A DNA stretch of 47,858 bases from Actinomycetota bacterium (GTDB lineage Bacteria; Actinomycetota; Acidimicrobiia; Acidimicrobiales; AC-14): contig JBFMCT010000026.1 in assembly GCA_040754375.1 (NCBI GenBank), positions 1 to 47,858 on the forward strand, in the 5' to 3' direction. A program made the translations under genes and the position numbers. Below the pieces are notes generated by a model that was given only the letters and a program-made list of their open reading frames with translations, did no database searches and was not told the origin of the DNA. Positions 1-7,417 of the stretch are shown one piece after another. Position 1 is the first letter of the stretch. Every line of letters starts with the position of its first letter.

Positions 1-1250
1 GCGATAGGCGCACCGCCGACCGCCCCCCCCGAGGGAAGCGACCCGACGGTCCGCAGCCAGGCCGGGAGCGGGCGGCCGCCGGCCCCAACACGTCCCGGCC
101 GAGGCCCAAGCGGCTGAACGCCGGACGAGCCCACCGTGAGGCTGTCCTGCAGAGCCTCGCCCCCGAGGAGCGGGCCGTGGCCGAGCAGGTGCTCCGAGGG
201 GGCGTGCCCGCCGTGCGCCAGGCCGTCGAGGACCAGAACGCGACCGCCCGGGCGGCCGGTGGTCCCGAGGTCAAGGCCGGTCCCCTGGTCGCCCTGGCCG
301 AGCAGCTCCTCCCCCGCCTGCGCTCAGCCGAGTGGCACGACCGGGCCGATGCGGCCGTGGCCGCCGGGCCCGACGTCGCCCTTCGCGACCTGCGGGCGCT
401 GGTGGCGGGTTCCGACGCAGCCCGGGACGAGGAGGCACGAGCGTTGGCTGCCCGGTTGCGCCAGACGCTCGAGGAGCGCAGCGCAGCCGAGCGCCAGGCC
501 TGGCTCACCGAGATCACCGATGCCCTAGACGGTGGTCGGGTCGTCCGCGCCCTGCGCACGAGCTGCCGCCCGCCCGAGCCCGGTGCCCGCTTCCCCGGTG
601 AGCTGGCCGAGCGCCTGAGCGCGGCGGCGGCCGAGGCAATGGGCCCCGACGTGGCCCCCGACCGGTGGGCCGCCGTGCTGGAGGCGCTCACCACGTCGCC
701 CGTGCGCCGTTCCGTCGAGCCCCGGGGCCTCCCGGCCGAGCCGCCCGCGGAGCTGCTCCATATGGTGCGCCAGGCGGCCGACCGGGTCCCCGGCCTGGCC
801 CGCCTGCCAGGGGTGAACCTTGGCCCGCCGCCGACCATCGGCGCCCGGCGGCCGGGCCCCCCTCCCCGCCCACCCCGACCGGCCCGTCCCGGCCCACCGC
901 CTCCTGCTTCTTCTGCGTCGACCATCTCCACGCCGGTCGGTGTGGCCCCTTCGTCGGCCCCCGCCCCGGGCACCGACCCAGCTCCGGAAGGCACGGCGGC
1001 TCCGGCGCGGCCCGCGGCCGGGACCGCCGAGGTCGCGCGTGCCCCGGAACGTGCGGGCGACCCCGAGAAGGAGACGGCGCCCGCCGGCACGGCCGTGCAC
1101 CCCGAGCCCCCCGGCGACGCCGAGCCCCCGGCCAACGGCGTGTCGGCCGATGACAGGCGCCCGTCGGGCGGCGAAGGCGGCGAAGCCCACGGCCAGAGTC
1201 AGTCAGGTGATGACGGAGACGATGCCGTGCTCGTGGAGGAGCTCGGCTAG
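1..1250 (+). CDS. Hypothetical protein, 5' end outside the window
   Basis: The reading frame is open from the first bases (frame starting at base 3) to the TAG at 1248-1250, so the true start lies upstream. The visible N-terminal stretch is basic and Pro/Arg-rich. It is followed by a roughly 200-residue Ala/Leu/Glu-rich helical region containing RAHREAVLQSLAPEER and GGVPAVRQAVEDQ. After about residue 275 comes a Pro/Ala/Thr-rich, probably disordered tail that ends in an acidic DDGDDAVLVEELG. I recognise no enzymatic motif, signal peptide or membrane segment. The 3' end overlaps the convergent Nudix gene by 48 bp. The coherent composition over more than 400 codons supports a real gene; its function is unknown. 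Confidence 0.7.
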   Translation, partial: DRRTADRPPRGKRPDGPQPGRERAAAGPNTSRPRPKRLNAGRAHREAVLQSLAPEERAVAEQVLRGGVPAVRQAVEDQNATARAAGGPEVKAGPLVALAEQLLPRLRSAEWHDRADAAVAAGPDVALRDLRALVAGSDAARDEEARALAARLRQTLEERSAAERQAWLTEITDALDGGRVVRALRTSCRPPEPGARFPGELAERLSAAAAEAMGPDVAPDRWAAVLEALTTSPVRRSVEPRGLPAEPPAELLHMVRQAADRVPGLARLPGVNLGPPPTIGARRPGPPPRPPRPARPGPPPPASSASTISTPVGVAPSSAPAPGTDPAPEGTAAPARPAAGTAEVARAPERAGDPEKETAPAGTAVHPEPPGDAEPPANGVSADDRRPSGGEGGEAHGQSQSGDDGDDAVLVEELG

Positions 1251-1604
1251 CCCTTCGGTGAGGCGGCGATGGAGTACCTCGTCGAGGGGCACCCACTCGG
1301 CCTCGGCGGCATCGCTCCCCGCTCGCGGTTGCCCGGGCTCGAGGACGGTGACCCGGAAGTCCAAGATCACGTAGTGGGACCCGGCTTCGATGCGCTCGAC
1401 CCATCCCACCAGCCGGTCGCACACGCCTTCGACCCCCGTCTCCTCGGCCAGCTCCCTGACCACCGCCTCGGCCAGAGTCTCGCCCGCCTCGACCCGCCCG
1501 CCCGGCACCGACCAGTCGCCGGCCGCCGGGCCGTGGCCCCGCCGTACGAGGAGCAGGCGGTCGTCGTAGACCGCGATCGCCCCTACGCACAGCTGCGGTC
1601 TCAT
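1203..1604 (-). CDS. Nudix hydrolase
   Basis: This 133-residue protein starts with MRPQLCVGAIAVYDDR. The Nudix box G-x5-E-x7-R-E-L-x-E-E-x-G-V lies at about residues 33-55, with the glutamates that bind the catalytic metal all present. Members hydrolyse nucleoside diphosphates linked to another moiety; the substrate cannot be told from the sequence. The length is normal for a single-domain member. I chose the ATG at 1602-1604 because it follows the TGA of the GNAT gene in a 4-bp ATGA overlap. The longer open frame upstream only shadows that gene. It is likely translationally coupled to the acetyltransferase. Confidence 0.9.
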   Translation of the reverse strand: MRPQLCVGAIAVYDDRLLLVRRGHGPAAGDWSVPGGRVEAGETLAEAVVRELAEETGVEGVCDRLVGWVERIEAGSHYVILDFRVTVLEPGQPRAGSDAAEAEWVPLDEVLHRRLTEGLAELLHEHGIVSVIT

Positions 1605-2089
1605 GGCTCGGGCCGGGCCTCGGCCTCCAGCGAGTGGTACATGACAAGCTTGCGGGCCGTGAAGCCCGACTCCTCGAAGAAGTTCTTCGTGGACCGGTGG
1701 CCGGGGAGGGCCATGGCGTCCATCCCTACGCACCCCTTCTGCCGGCACCAGGCGACCAGGTCCTCCATCATGGCCTCGCCCAGCCCGACCTCGCGGGCAC
1801 CGGGGTCGACGTAGATGTCCTCGACGACTCCCAGCCGGGTGCCGTCGCCCAGTTCCTCCACCCGGGCGACCGCGTAACCGAGGGGCACGCCCGCGATGGT
1901 GCCCACCAGGGCCCGGGCGTCGTCGTCGGCCAAGTCCCGCCGCAGGGATTCCTCCAGGGGCTCGCGGCGGGCCTCACGCGCCCTCCAGATGGCCCCACCC
2001 CGCATGGGGGCCAGTTCGGCTATGGCGTCGCGTGCCAGCCGGGCGACGGCGGCGACGTCGGCGTCGGTCGCGGGCCGGGCTTCTTCCAT
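1601..2089 (-). CDS. GNAT-family N-acetyltransferase
   Basis: This 162-residue protein has a GNAT fold pattern: an N-terminal MEEARPATDADVAAVARLA, a strand ending VVEDIYVDPGAREVGLGEAMM (motif A, acetyl-CoA pyrophosphate loop in a degenerate R-x-x-G-x-G form, about residues 88-108), then a helix with VAWCRQKGC and a C-terminal FFEESGFTARKLVMYHSL. It probably transfers an acetyl group to an amine; the substrate is unknown. It overlaps the downstream Nudix gene by 4 bp and follows the frameshifted gene by 13 bp, so the three are probably co-transcribed. Confidence 0.85.
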   Translation of the reverse strand: MEEARPATDADVAAVARLARDAIAELAPMRGGAIWRAREARREPLEESLRRDLADDDARALVGTIAGVPLGYAVARVEELGDGTRLGVVEDIYVDPGAREVGLGEAMMEDLVAWCRQKGCVGMDAMALPGHRSTKNFFEESGFTARKLVMYHSLEAEARPEP

Positions 2090-2102
2090 TCCGGTAGCCA
2101 GG

Positions 2103-2679
2103 TCAGGGCGTGGCCCGGAGCTGGGCCACCCGCAGGAGGATGGTCTTGCGGCTCCGCGACCCCTCCTCGTAGGTCCGCACCGCCTCGAGCTCGTCGGCCG
2201 TCAAGCCGGGCAGCCGCTGGACCACCTGGGAGGCCGACAGGCTGTCGTAGCCTGGTATCGGGAGCTCGGAGGCCCCGGGAACGTCTTTGCCGCTCTCGGC
2301 TGTGCCTTCGCCGTGGCCCCCCCGCCGGCTCCCGCCGGGGCTGGGCCCGGGACGCGCCCTTGGAGCGTCGGGACGATCGGGGCCGTCGGCCGCTCCCGGC
2401 CGGCGACCCGGTGCCTGCCGGGGCCGGGGCCGGTGCCGTGCCCTCGGTGGTCGGGCGCTCGGGCGCCAGGAGGCTGCCCAGCGCGCTCTCGACCTGGCGG
2501 CGGCCCTGGGCCACGGCCATCTGGCCGACCATGCGGGCCAGGCTGGCCTGGGGGCCGAACTTGGCCCGGGCGTGGGAGGCCAGCTTCGGCACCTCCTCGC
2601 CGGCTCGTAGCACCAGCCCCAAAGGGGCGTAGAAGACCACGTCGAGCAGCCGGTCGAGGGGGCCGGGGCCGGAGCTCAT
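2103..2679 (-). CDS. Conserved hypothetical protein with an apparent frameshift
   Basis: The start at 2679 gives a plausible N-terminal half (MSSGPGPLDRLLDVVFYAPL, then EVPKLASHARAKFGPQASLA and a Pro/Ala-rich linker). In that frame the translation then turns into Arg/Pro nonsense and runs into the GNAT gene. In another frame a coherent C-terminal half appears (LPIPGYDSLSASQVVQRLPG, then LTADELEAVRTYEEG and SRSRKTILLRVAQLRATP) and ends at a TGA at 2103-2105. The span is 577 bp, one base more than a multiple of three. The switch falls at about 2385-2415, in a GC-rich run of CCGG repeats. The C-terminal motif is one I associate with conserved actinobacterial hypotheticals. This is either a sequencing indel or a real mutation; repaired it would encode about 191 residues. 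Confidence 0.7.
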
Positions 2680-2709
2680 GTCCGCCGGGCCCTCACCGGT
2701 GGGCGGGCC

Positions 2710-3168
2710 TCATACGCAGTCCCGGCACAGCATACGGGCCGGGTCGGCCAACTGGCTGGGGTGCTTGAGCAGGAAGCACGACTCGCAGCGGAACTCCCCG
2801 GGACGCTTCGGGAGGACTTTGGTGGACCCGTCGCCACGGTCATCTGCATCGGGGGCCTCGTCCTCGTCGTCGTCTTCGTCGACCGCCACCAAACGGTCCT
2901 TGAGGATGACATCTAGGCCGGCCTCGACGTCGTCGGGATCGAGCACGTCGTCTTCGTCGTCGTCGTCGTCATCGTCGTCCGCCGAGGCCGGCTCTCCGTC
3001 GCCGCCGTCCGCCTCTTCGTCTTCGTCGCTGTCGACATCGAGGGCGTCGTCGAGGTCTTCGATCTCGTCGTCGTCATCGAGCAGGTCGTCGTCGTCCAAA
3101 CCCTCGAGATCGACCGCGTCAGGGTCATCAGGCTCGTCGGTCTCGTCGAAGTCGTCATCATCGGCCAT
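2710..3168 (-). CDS. DUF4193-family acidic zinc-ribbon protein
   Basis: This 152-residue protein has an extremely Asp/Glu-rich N-terminal two-thirds (long Asp runs at residues 3-75) and a short C-terminal zinc-ribbon-like segment with FRCESC at about 127-132 and LCRDC at 147-151. The FLLKHPSQLAD between them is typical of the actinobacterial DUF4193 family. No enzymatic role is known to me. The start ATG at 3166-3168 follows a GAGGA-like ribosome site. It is probably the first gene of the minus-strand run that continues through the frameshifted gene, the acetyltransferase and the Nudix hydrolase. Confidence 0.88.
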   Translation of the reverse strand: MADDDDFDETDEPDDPDAVDLEGLDDDDLLDDDDEIEDLDDALDVDSDEDEEADGGDGEPASADDDDDDDDEDDVLDPDDVEAGLDVILKDRLVAVDEDDDEDEAPDADDRGDGSTKVLPKRPGEFRCESCFLLKHPSQLADPARMLCRDCV

Positions 3169-3598
3169 GCAAGAAGGTCCTCACCCCGGCGCTCGGGGCC
3201 GGGAGTGTAGACGACCCTGGGAGTCGTCGGTGCCGCGCCCGGTCCCAGGCCCGCGGTCGGGCCCACTGGTCGGCAGGGAAGCCAGGGGACCGTTGGTGCC
3301 GTTCGTTAGCCCGCCGCCCTCCGTCTCGAAGAGAGCTGCGGGTTATTTGAACGTTGTCTACTTGGTCCCCCGTGCTCCCTGCCTTGCCCTTCCACCACCC
3401 CTTCGGGGCCGCCACTCGTTCGTGCGGCCCCGAAGCCCACGACCAGGTGTGGGGGCTTCAGGGACGGATGTACCTTCGCTGCTCGGTCGGCCCCTGTCAA
3501 CTCGTTCGAGGGCTCTCGGCAACCCCCGTGACCAGCCACTTCGCGTAACGCCCCAGGTCAGGCAGGGCGCGTGGATTGGCTCGACAATCGGTTTAGAG
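3169..3598. other. 430-bp gene-free region
   Basis: No convincing coding frame fills this gap; the short frames present lack codon bias and homologous motifs. It should hold the promoter and leader of the DUF4193 gene and the 3' flank of the ThyX-like gene, both on the minus strand. It contains a short inverted repeat GACGAC-N7-GTCGTC at 3209-3227 and a long perfect hairpin at 3401-3435 (listed separately). AT content is locally higher than in flanking genes around 3320-3365 and 3575-3600. I tested it by eye for tRNA, tmRNA, SRP RNA and RNase P RNA landmarks and found none. Confidence 0.6.
3401..3435. other. Perfect 12-bp hairpin with 11-nt loop
   Basis: The left arm CTTCGGGGCCGC (3401-3412) is exactly complementary to GCGGCCCCGAAG (3424-3435), with loop CACTCGTTCGT. 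No T-tract follows on either strand, so it is not a textbook intrinsic terminator. In the minus-strand direction it lies about 160 bp after the stop of the ThyX-like gene and about 230 bp before the DUF4193 start. It could terminate transcription in a GC-rich host or be part of a structured RNA. Confidence 0.6.
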
Positions 3599-5206
3599 TT
3601 AGCTCCCGGCAGCCGCCTGGCGACGCTTGGTAGCGGCCCTGCGCTCTCCCTCCAGGCGCTCCAGGCCGGCGTGGCTGTGGTCCACGAAACCCATGGCCGC
3701 GGCCACCGCCCGGTGCCCGGCCTGGTCGGCGATGAGCCGGTGCATCTCCTGGCAGACCCGCCGGTAGCCGGGGTGGCCCGCGGGCTGGGTCCGCAGCTCG
3801 AGCAGGTGGAGCGCCGACCGGGCGTTGATGTCGATGGCGTAGCGGGCCCGGAAGGCCAGGGCCACGGCGTAGGCGGCCTGGGACGGGAACCGGTCGGCCA
3901 ATGCCCCGTGCAGGGCCGCCGAGCGGCCCAGGGCGTCCTCGAAGCGCTCGGCCACCCCGGCGGCCGTTATCTCCTCGGGAACCTCCCAGCCGTGGTCGGG
4001 GGCCAGCGGCTGCCACTGGATGGTCAGCATGCGGTGGCGCTGGAGGTCGCGGAAGGCCCCGTAGTCGCTGAGCACGTCGAAGCGGTAGGACACCGTCTCG
4101 AGGGCCCGCCCCGGCTTGTGGCGCCGGTTGGACCTCTCCCCCACCCAGGCGGCCAGCAGTTCCTCGCGCTCGGACGGGCTCAACCGGGCCACGATGGCGC
4201 GCAGCTGGGTGTCGGGGAGGTTGGAGTGGGGATAGAGGACGGCGGCCAGAAGCTTGTCCTCGGCGTCGGGGTCCCAGTCGACGAGGGTGACGGCCGGGGC
4301 CGGTTCGGGCTCCACCCCGGCGAGCAGGCGCCCCGCGACCTCGGCGGTGGCGGCCGCGGTGGACGCCAGGTAGGCCGTCCACGCTCCCCCCCGGTCAGGA
4401 CGGTCGACCCGGGTGAGAAAGGAGGGGATGACCTTGCGCAGCTCGGCCAGCACGAGGTCGGCATAGGCCCGGGCCTCGGGCAGCGGGTGGGCCCGCATCC
4501 GCAGCACGAGGTGCTCGTAGGCCTGCCCGCTGCCGTAGATCCCCACGTTGGACAGCGAGGCAGCCGGGAGCAGGCCCCGCAGCGAGTCGAAGGCCTTGGC
4601 CCGGATGGCCCGGCGGTACACCAGGTCGGGGTCGCCGGCCTCGCGGGGGTGGCGCTCGCGGAACCACTCGACCATCACCGGGAGCAGTTCGGCGTAGGTC
4701 TCGAACATGAAGTCGAGGTCGGCCACATAGCGGGTGCCCAGCGGAGAGGAGAGCACCTCGGGCGGCCGGTGGTAGCGGTAACGCCCTCCCAGGCGGGTGT
4801 CGTAGGCCAGGTAGCGGGTCGACTGCTCCAGGTAGGACATCAGCCGACCCCACTCCAGCACCTTGGTGAGCAGGTTGGAGGCCTGCTCGCAAGCCAGGTG
4901 CACGCCGCCCAGCTGGGCCACCGAGTCGTCGCCGTACTCGAAGAAGACCCGCTGGTAGAGCTCCTCGGCCCGCTGGAGGCCGACGGTGGCGTCGACCGAT
5001 GCGTCCCCGGTGGTGTCCAGCTCGCCCACGAACTCGTCGAGGAACAGCCGGCGCAGGCTCTTGTGGGTACGCGAGTAGCGGGCGAACAGGGCCCCTTTGA
5101 CCACCTCGGGCAGGTTGACCAGGGCGAAGACGGGCCCGTCGAGGTTGGTCACGTAACGCCGGAGGACATCCGCCTCCTCCTCGGTCCACTCCTCCTCTAC
5201 GTACAT
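3599..5206 (-). CDS. Double-length ThyX-like (FAD-dependent thymidylate synthase family) protein
   Basis: This 535-residue protein is about twice the length of classical ThyX (about 220-250). It looks like two ThyX-fold halves. The first half has LPEVVKGALFARYSRTHKSL at about 32-51 and LEQSTRY near 147, resembling the end of the ThyX motif RHRxxSxNExSxRY. The second half has LQRHRMLTIQWQPL near 390, resembling its beginning. Neither half carries the whole motif, so ordinary dUMP methylation by this protein is doubtful. The ATG at 5204-5206 begins a well-behaved N terminus, MYVEEEWTEEEADVLRRYV. It is upstream of no obvious folate gene. Some databases label such proteins thymidylate synthase; I would call the role unknown. 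Confidence 0.75.
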   Translation of the reverse strand: MYVEEEWTEEEADVLRRYVTNLDGPVFALVNLPEVVKGALFARYSRTHKSLRRLFLDEFVGELDTTGDASVDATVGLQRAEELYQRVFFEYGDDSVAQLGGVHLACEQASNLLTKVLEWGRLMSYLEQSTRYLAYDTRLGGRYRYHRPPEVLSSPLGTRYVADLDFMFETYAELLPVMVEWFRERHPREAGDPDLVYRRAIRAKAFDSLRGLLPAASLSNVGIYGSGQAYEHLVLRMRAHPLPEARAYADLVLAELRKVIPSFLTRVDRPDRGGAWTAYLASTAAATAEVAGRLLAGVEPEPAPAVTLVDWDPDAEDKLLAAVLYPHSNLPDTQLRAIVARLSPSEREELLAAWVGERSNRRHKPGRALETVSYRFDVLSDYGAFRDLQRHRMLTIQWQPLAPDHGWEVPEEITAAGVAERFEDALGRSAALHGALADRFPSQAAYAVALAFRARYAIDINARSALHLLELRTQPAGHPGYRRVCQEMHRLIADQAGHRAVAAAMGFVDHSHAGLERLEGERRAATKRRQAAAGS

Positions 5207-5219
5207 CGCGCAGGGGAGA

Positions 5220-6407
5220 CTACGGCCCAGGGGCGAACGCAGCGCGGATGTCGGCCGCCGCCCCCGGCCGCACCCACACGTCGACGGCTGTCATGGCCAT
5301 GGCCGCGGCCCCGTCGAGCACGGCCTGGCGGGCTTCGGGCGTGGCCCCCGCCCAGCGGGCGAACTCCTCGGTGTGCAGGGCCACGCCCGGCGGGGCCACG
5401 GCCACCAAGGGGTGGACCGAAGGGACGGCCAGGCTCACGTTGCCCATGTCGGTGCTCACGGTCACCCTGCGGTCGGCCCCCGGCCCGGGGTCGGGCACCG
5501 GCCGCCCCAGGGACTCGCTGTTGGCCTGGTACATCTCGACCATCGGCCGGTTGGTACGTAGCTCGGAATACTCCGGGCAGGTCGGGGTGATCTCGATCTC
5601 GCAGCCCGCGGCCACCGCCCCGGCCTGCAGGCAGGCCCGCACCCGGCCCTTGAGGGCGGCCAGGCCGGCCAGGGTGGGCGAACGCACATACCACTCGGCC
5701 ACGGTGTGGGACGGGACGATGTTGGGCTTGTCCCCGGCCTTGGTGAAGACGCCGTGCACCCGCTCGCGCGGCCCGATGTGCTGGCGCAGGGCGGCCACCG
5801 CGTTGTAGCCGAGCACGGCCGCGTCGAGGGCGTTGCGCCCCTGCTCGGGGGACGCGGCCGCGTGGGCGCCGACACCCCGGTAGTCGACCCGCCACGATGC
5901 GATGGCGATCACGTCTGCCTCGGACACGTCGACGGCCGCCGGGTGGACCATCATGGCCGCGTCGACCCCCTCGAAGGCTCCCGCTTCCAGGAGCTTGACC
6001 TTGCCCCCGCCCCCCTCCTCGGCGGGCGTGCCCAGGACCACGAGACGGCCTCCGGCCTCGGCCGCTACGGCAGCAGCCGCCAAGCCGGCACCCAGGCCGG
6101 CGGCCGCTATCAGGTTGTGCCCGCACCCGTGGCCGATGCCCGGCAGGGCGTCGTACTCGCACAGCACGGCCACCAGCGGGCCGTGGCCGTTGCCGGCGCG
6201 GGCCGCGAACGCGGTGGGCACACCGTAGGCCCCTCGCTCGACCTCGAGGCCGGCCGCCTCCAGTTCGGAGGCCAGGAGCCCGGCCGCGAAGTGCTCCTCG
6301 TAGAGCAGTTCGGGCCGGGCGTGGACCTGGGCGGCGATCTCCTGGAGCCGCCCGTCGAGGCGCTCGACCTCGGAGCGGACGCGCTGTTTGGCCGTCTCCA
6401 GGTCCAC
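5220..6407 (-). CDS. M20-family amidohydrolase/peptidase
   Basis: This 395-residue protein has the M20 dizinc layout: GIGHGCGHN with Cys95 and His97 as likely metal ligands, TPAEEGGGGK with the general-base and ligand glutamates at 130-131, MMVHP with His155, and a late HTEEF histidine. The lid/dimerisation domain begins near SWRVDYRGVGAHAAASPEQG. It resembles the aminobenzoyl-glutamate or N-acyl-amino-acid hydrolase branch (AbgB/IAL type); the exact substrate is unknown. Translation starts at a GTG (6405-6407). It lies 13 bp upstream of the ThyX-like gene on the same strand. The repeat element at 6438-6577 lies just upstream and so separates it from csbD. Confidence 0.9.
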   Translation of the reverse strand: MDLETAKQRVRSEVERLDGRLQEIAAQVHARPELLYEEHFAAGLLASELEAAGLEVERGAYGVPTAFAARAGNGHGPLVAVLCEYDALPGIGHGCGHNLIAAAGLGAGLAAAAVAAEAGGRLVVLGTPAEEGGGGKVKLLEAGAFEGVDAAMMVHPAAVDVSEADVIAIASWRVDYRGVGAHAAASPEQGRNALDAAVLGYNAVAALRQHIGPRERVHGVFTKAGDKPNIVPSHTVAEWYVRSPTLAGLAALKGRVRACLQAGAVAAGCEIEITPTCPEYSELRTNRPMVEMYQANSESLGRPVPDPGPGADRRVTVSTDMGNVSLAVPSVHPLVAVAPPGVALHTEEFARWAGATPEARQAVLDGAAAMAMTAVDVWVRPGAAADIRAAFAPGP

Positions 6408-6437
6408 CCCGCGAGCCTAAAGGACGCGGGGGGTCGG

Positions 6438-6577
6438 CTAGGAGGCTGGTGTCCTTCGCGTTCGGCGCTGCGCGCCGAGGCAACCGACCTACACCCCCAC
6501 CAGCACCTTTGCGATACCGCCGAGCCGCGAACTGGGCGGTCGGCCGCCGAAGGAGGGTCTAGACACCACCCTCCTAG
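6438..6577. repeat. CTAGGAGG palindromic repeat element, copy 1
   Basis: This 140-bp element is bounded by 16-bp inverted repeats, CTAGGAGGCTGGTGTC on the left and the complement of CTAGGAGGGTGGTGTC on the right (one mismatch). Inside are a short hairpin TCGGCGC-TGC-GCGCCGA and a longer-range pair CCGACC/GGTCGG. The same architecture and most of the sequence recur at 47293-47430 and 47427-47605. It has no transposase-sized frame. Its right CTAG contains the stop codon (complement 6574-6576) of csbD. It looks like a MITE-like or REP-like dispersed element. Confidence 0.85.
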
Positions 6578-6729
6578 TCGCCCTTCAGCTTGTCCCCGAT
6601 CTTGTCGACGGCGTCCTTGACCTTGCCCTTGCCCTGGTCGAGCTTGCCCTCACGCTTGAGATCGTCGTCGTCAGTCAGGTCGCCGGCCGCTTCTTTCATC
6701 CGGCCCTTGGCTTCGTCGTAGCTGCTCAT
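6574..6729 (-). CDS. CsbD-family small stress protein
   Basis: This 51-residue protein, MSSYDEAKGRMKEAAGDL followed by DDDDLKREGKLDQGKGKVKD, is typical of CsbD-like general-stress proteins: very hydrophilic, Lys/Asp/Gly-rich and without cysteine. The biochemical role of the family is poorly known; members are often induced by stress. I chose the ATG at 6727-6729 because an AGGAGG ribosome site lies 6 bases before it; the upstream in-frame extension is Pro/Gly-rich filler. The stop TAG lies inside the end of the repeat element, so the element begins where this gene ends. Confidence 0.88.
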   Translation of the reverse strand: MSSYDEAKGRMKEAAGDLTDDDDLKREGKLDQGKGKVKDAVDKIGDKLKGD

Positions 6730-6811
6730 GGTGCCTCCTGGGACGTCTGGGACTGGTCCCTCGGTGGTACCCACCGGCCCAGTCCCCGGAAACCCGCCCG
6801 TCAACCCGCCC

Positions 6812-7417
6812 TCAGGCCACGACGACCAAGGCGTCGGGCAGGGCTCTCACTTCAATCACCGTGGCCCGGCCCACGGGTACGCCGTCGAGGCGCACAGGCA
6901 GCGGCCGGGCCAGCTCGGTCCGGTGGGCGGCCGTGCGGCGCTCGCGGATGGCCGGGTGGGGCAGGTGGGCGCCGTGGTGGAGCCGGGCCCGCACGGCCGC
7001 CAACTGGCCCAAGGGGAGGCGGGCGTCGTAGGTGTCGAGCAGGCCGTCGTTGGGGTGGGCGCGCGGCCCCAGGTTCCAGTCGCCCAGCCACTGGGCGTTC
7101 ATGGCCACCAAGGCCCTGGTCCACAGGCGGTTACGGGCCACCAGGTGGGCCACGAACAGGTATGGCCGGCCGTCGAGCACGGCCTCGCCCACGTCGAGCG
7201 TGAACCGGGTGCCCGCCCCCGCCTCGAGCCGGTCCCCGCCCCCGCCCAGGGTGTGGCACAGGTCGCCGCCGAGCAGGCCCAGGGGGGGGAAGGGCCGGCC
7301 CCCGGCCCGGGCCTCCTCCAGCACCGAACGGGCCTCGCCGTCGGAGGCCACCAGGCGGGTGCCGGGGGGTAGGGCGTCGACCGGCTCGCCCCAAGGCTGG
7401 CCCTTGGCGATGGGCAT
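6812..7417 (-). CDS. Diacylglycerol/lipid kinase C-terminal-like protein lacking the catalytic domain
   Basis: This 201-residue protein resembles the C-terminal beta-rich domain of the YegS/LCB5 diacylglycerol kinase family: PNDGLLDTYDARLPLGQL near 125-142, then a basic stretch, PVRLDGVPVGRA near 178-189 and a final ALPDALVVVA. The N-terminal kinase domain with its GGDGT nucleotide loop is absent. It may therefore be a stand-alone lipid-binding or regulatory derivative, but no function can be assigned. Its ATG shares one base with the TGA of helY (TGATG), so it is translationally coupled to the helicase. Confidence 0.65.
   Translation of the reverse strand: MPIAKGQPWGEPVDALPPGTRLVASDGEARSVLEEARAGGRPFPPLGLLGGDLCHTLGGGGDRLEAGAGTRFTLDVGEAVLDGRPYLFVAHLVARNRLWTRALVAMNAQWLGDWNLGPRAHPNDGLLDTYDARLPLGQLAAVRARLHHGAHLPHPAIRERRTAAHRTELARPLPVRLDGVPVGRATVIEVRALPDALVVVA

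Noticed and set aside
1-14. 13-base match (CGATAGGCGCACC) between the window start and the complement of 28329-28341
   Set aside because: Matches of this length are expected by chance in 48 kb of GC-rich DNA, and the first site lies in an open reading frame.
2930-2980. Triplet repeat tract resembling a microsatellite or array
   Set aside because: It is the poly-Asp coding region of the DUF4193 gene, not a separate repeat system.
3480-3540. GTTCGAG followed by a GGCAACC-like stretch, suggestive of a T-loop or a SAM-type riboswitch
   Set aside because: No flanking stems of the right length and no acceptor or aptamer core could be drawn.
2678-5590. 970-codon open frame on the plus strand
   Set aside because: It is antisense to the DUF4193 and ThyX-like genes. 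The long Ser runs are only the reverse of Asp codon runs, and no family motifs appear.
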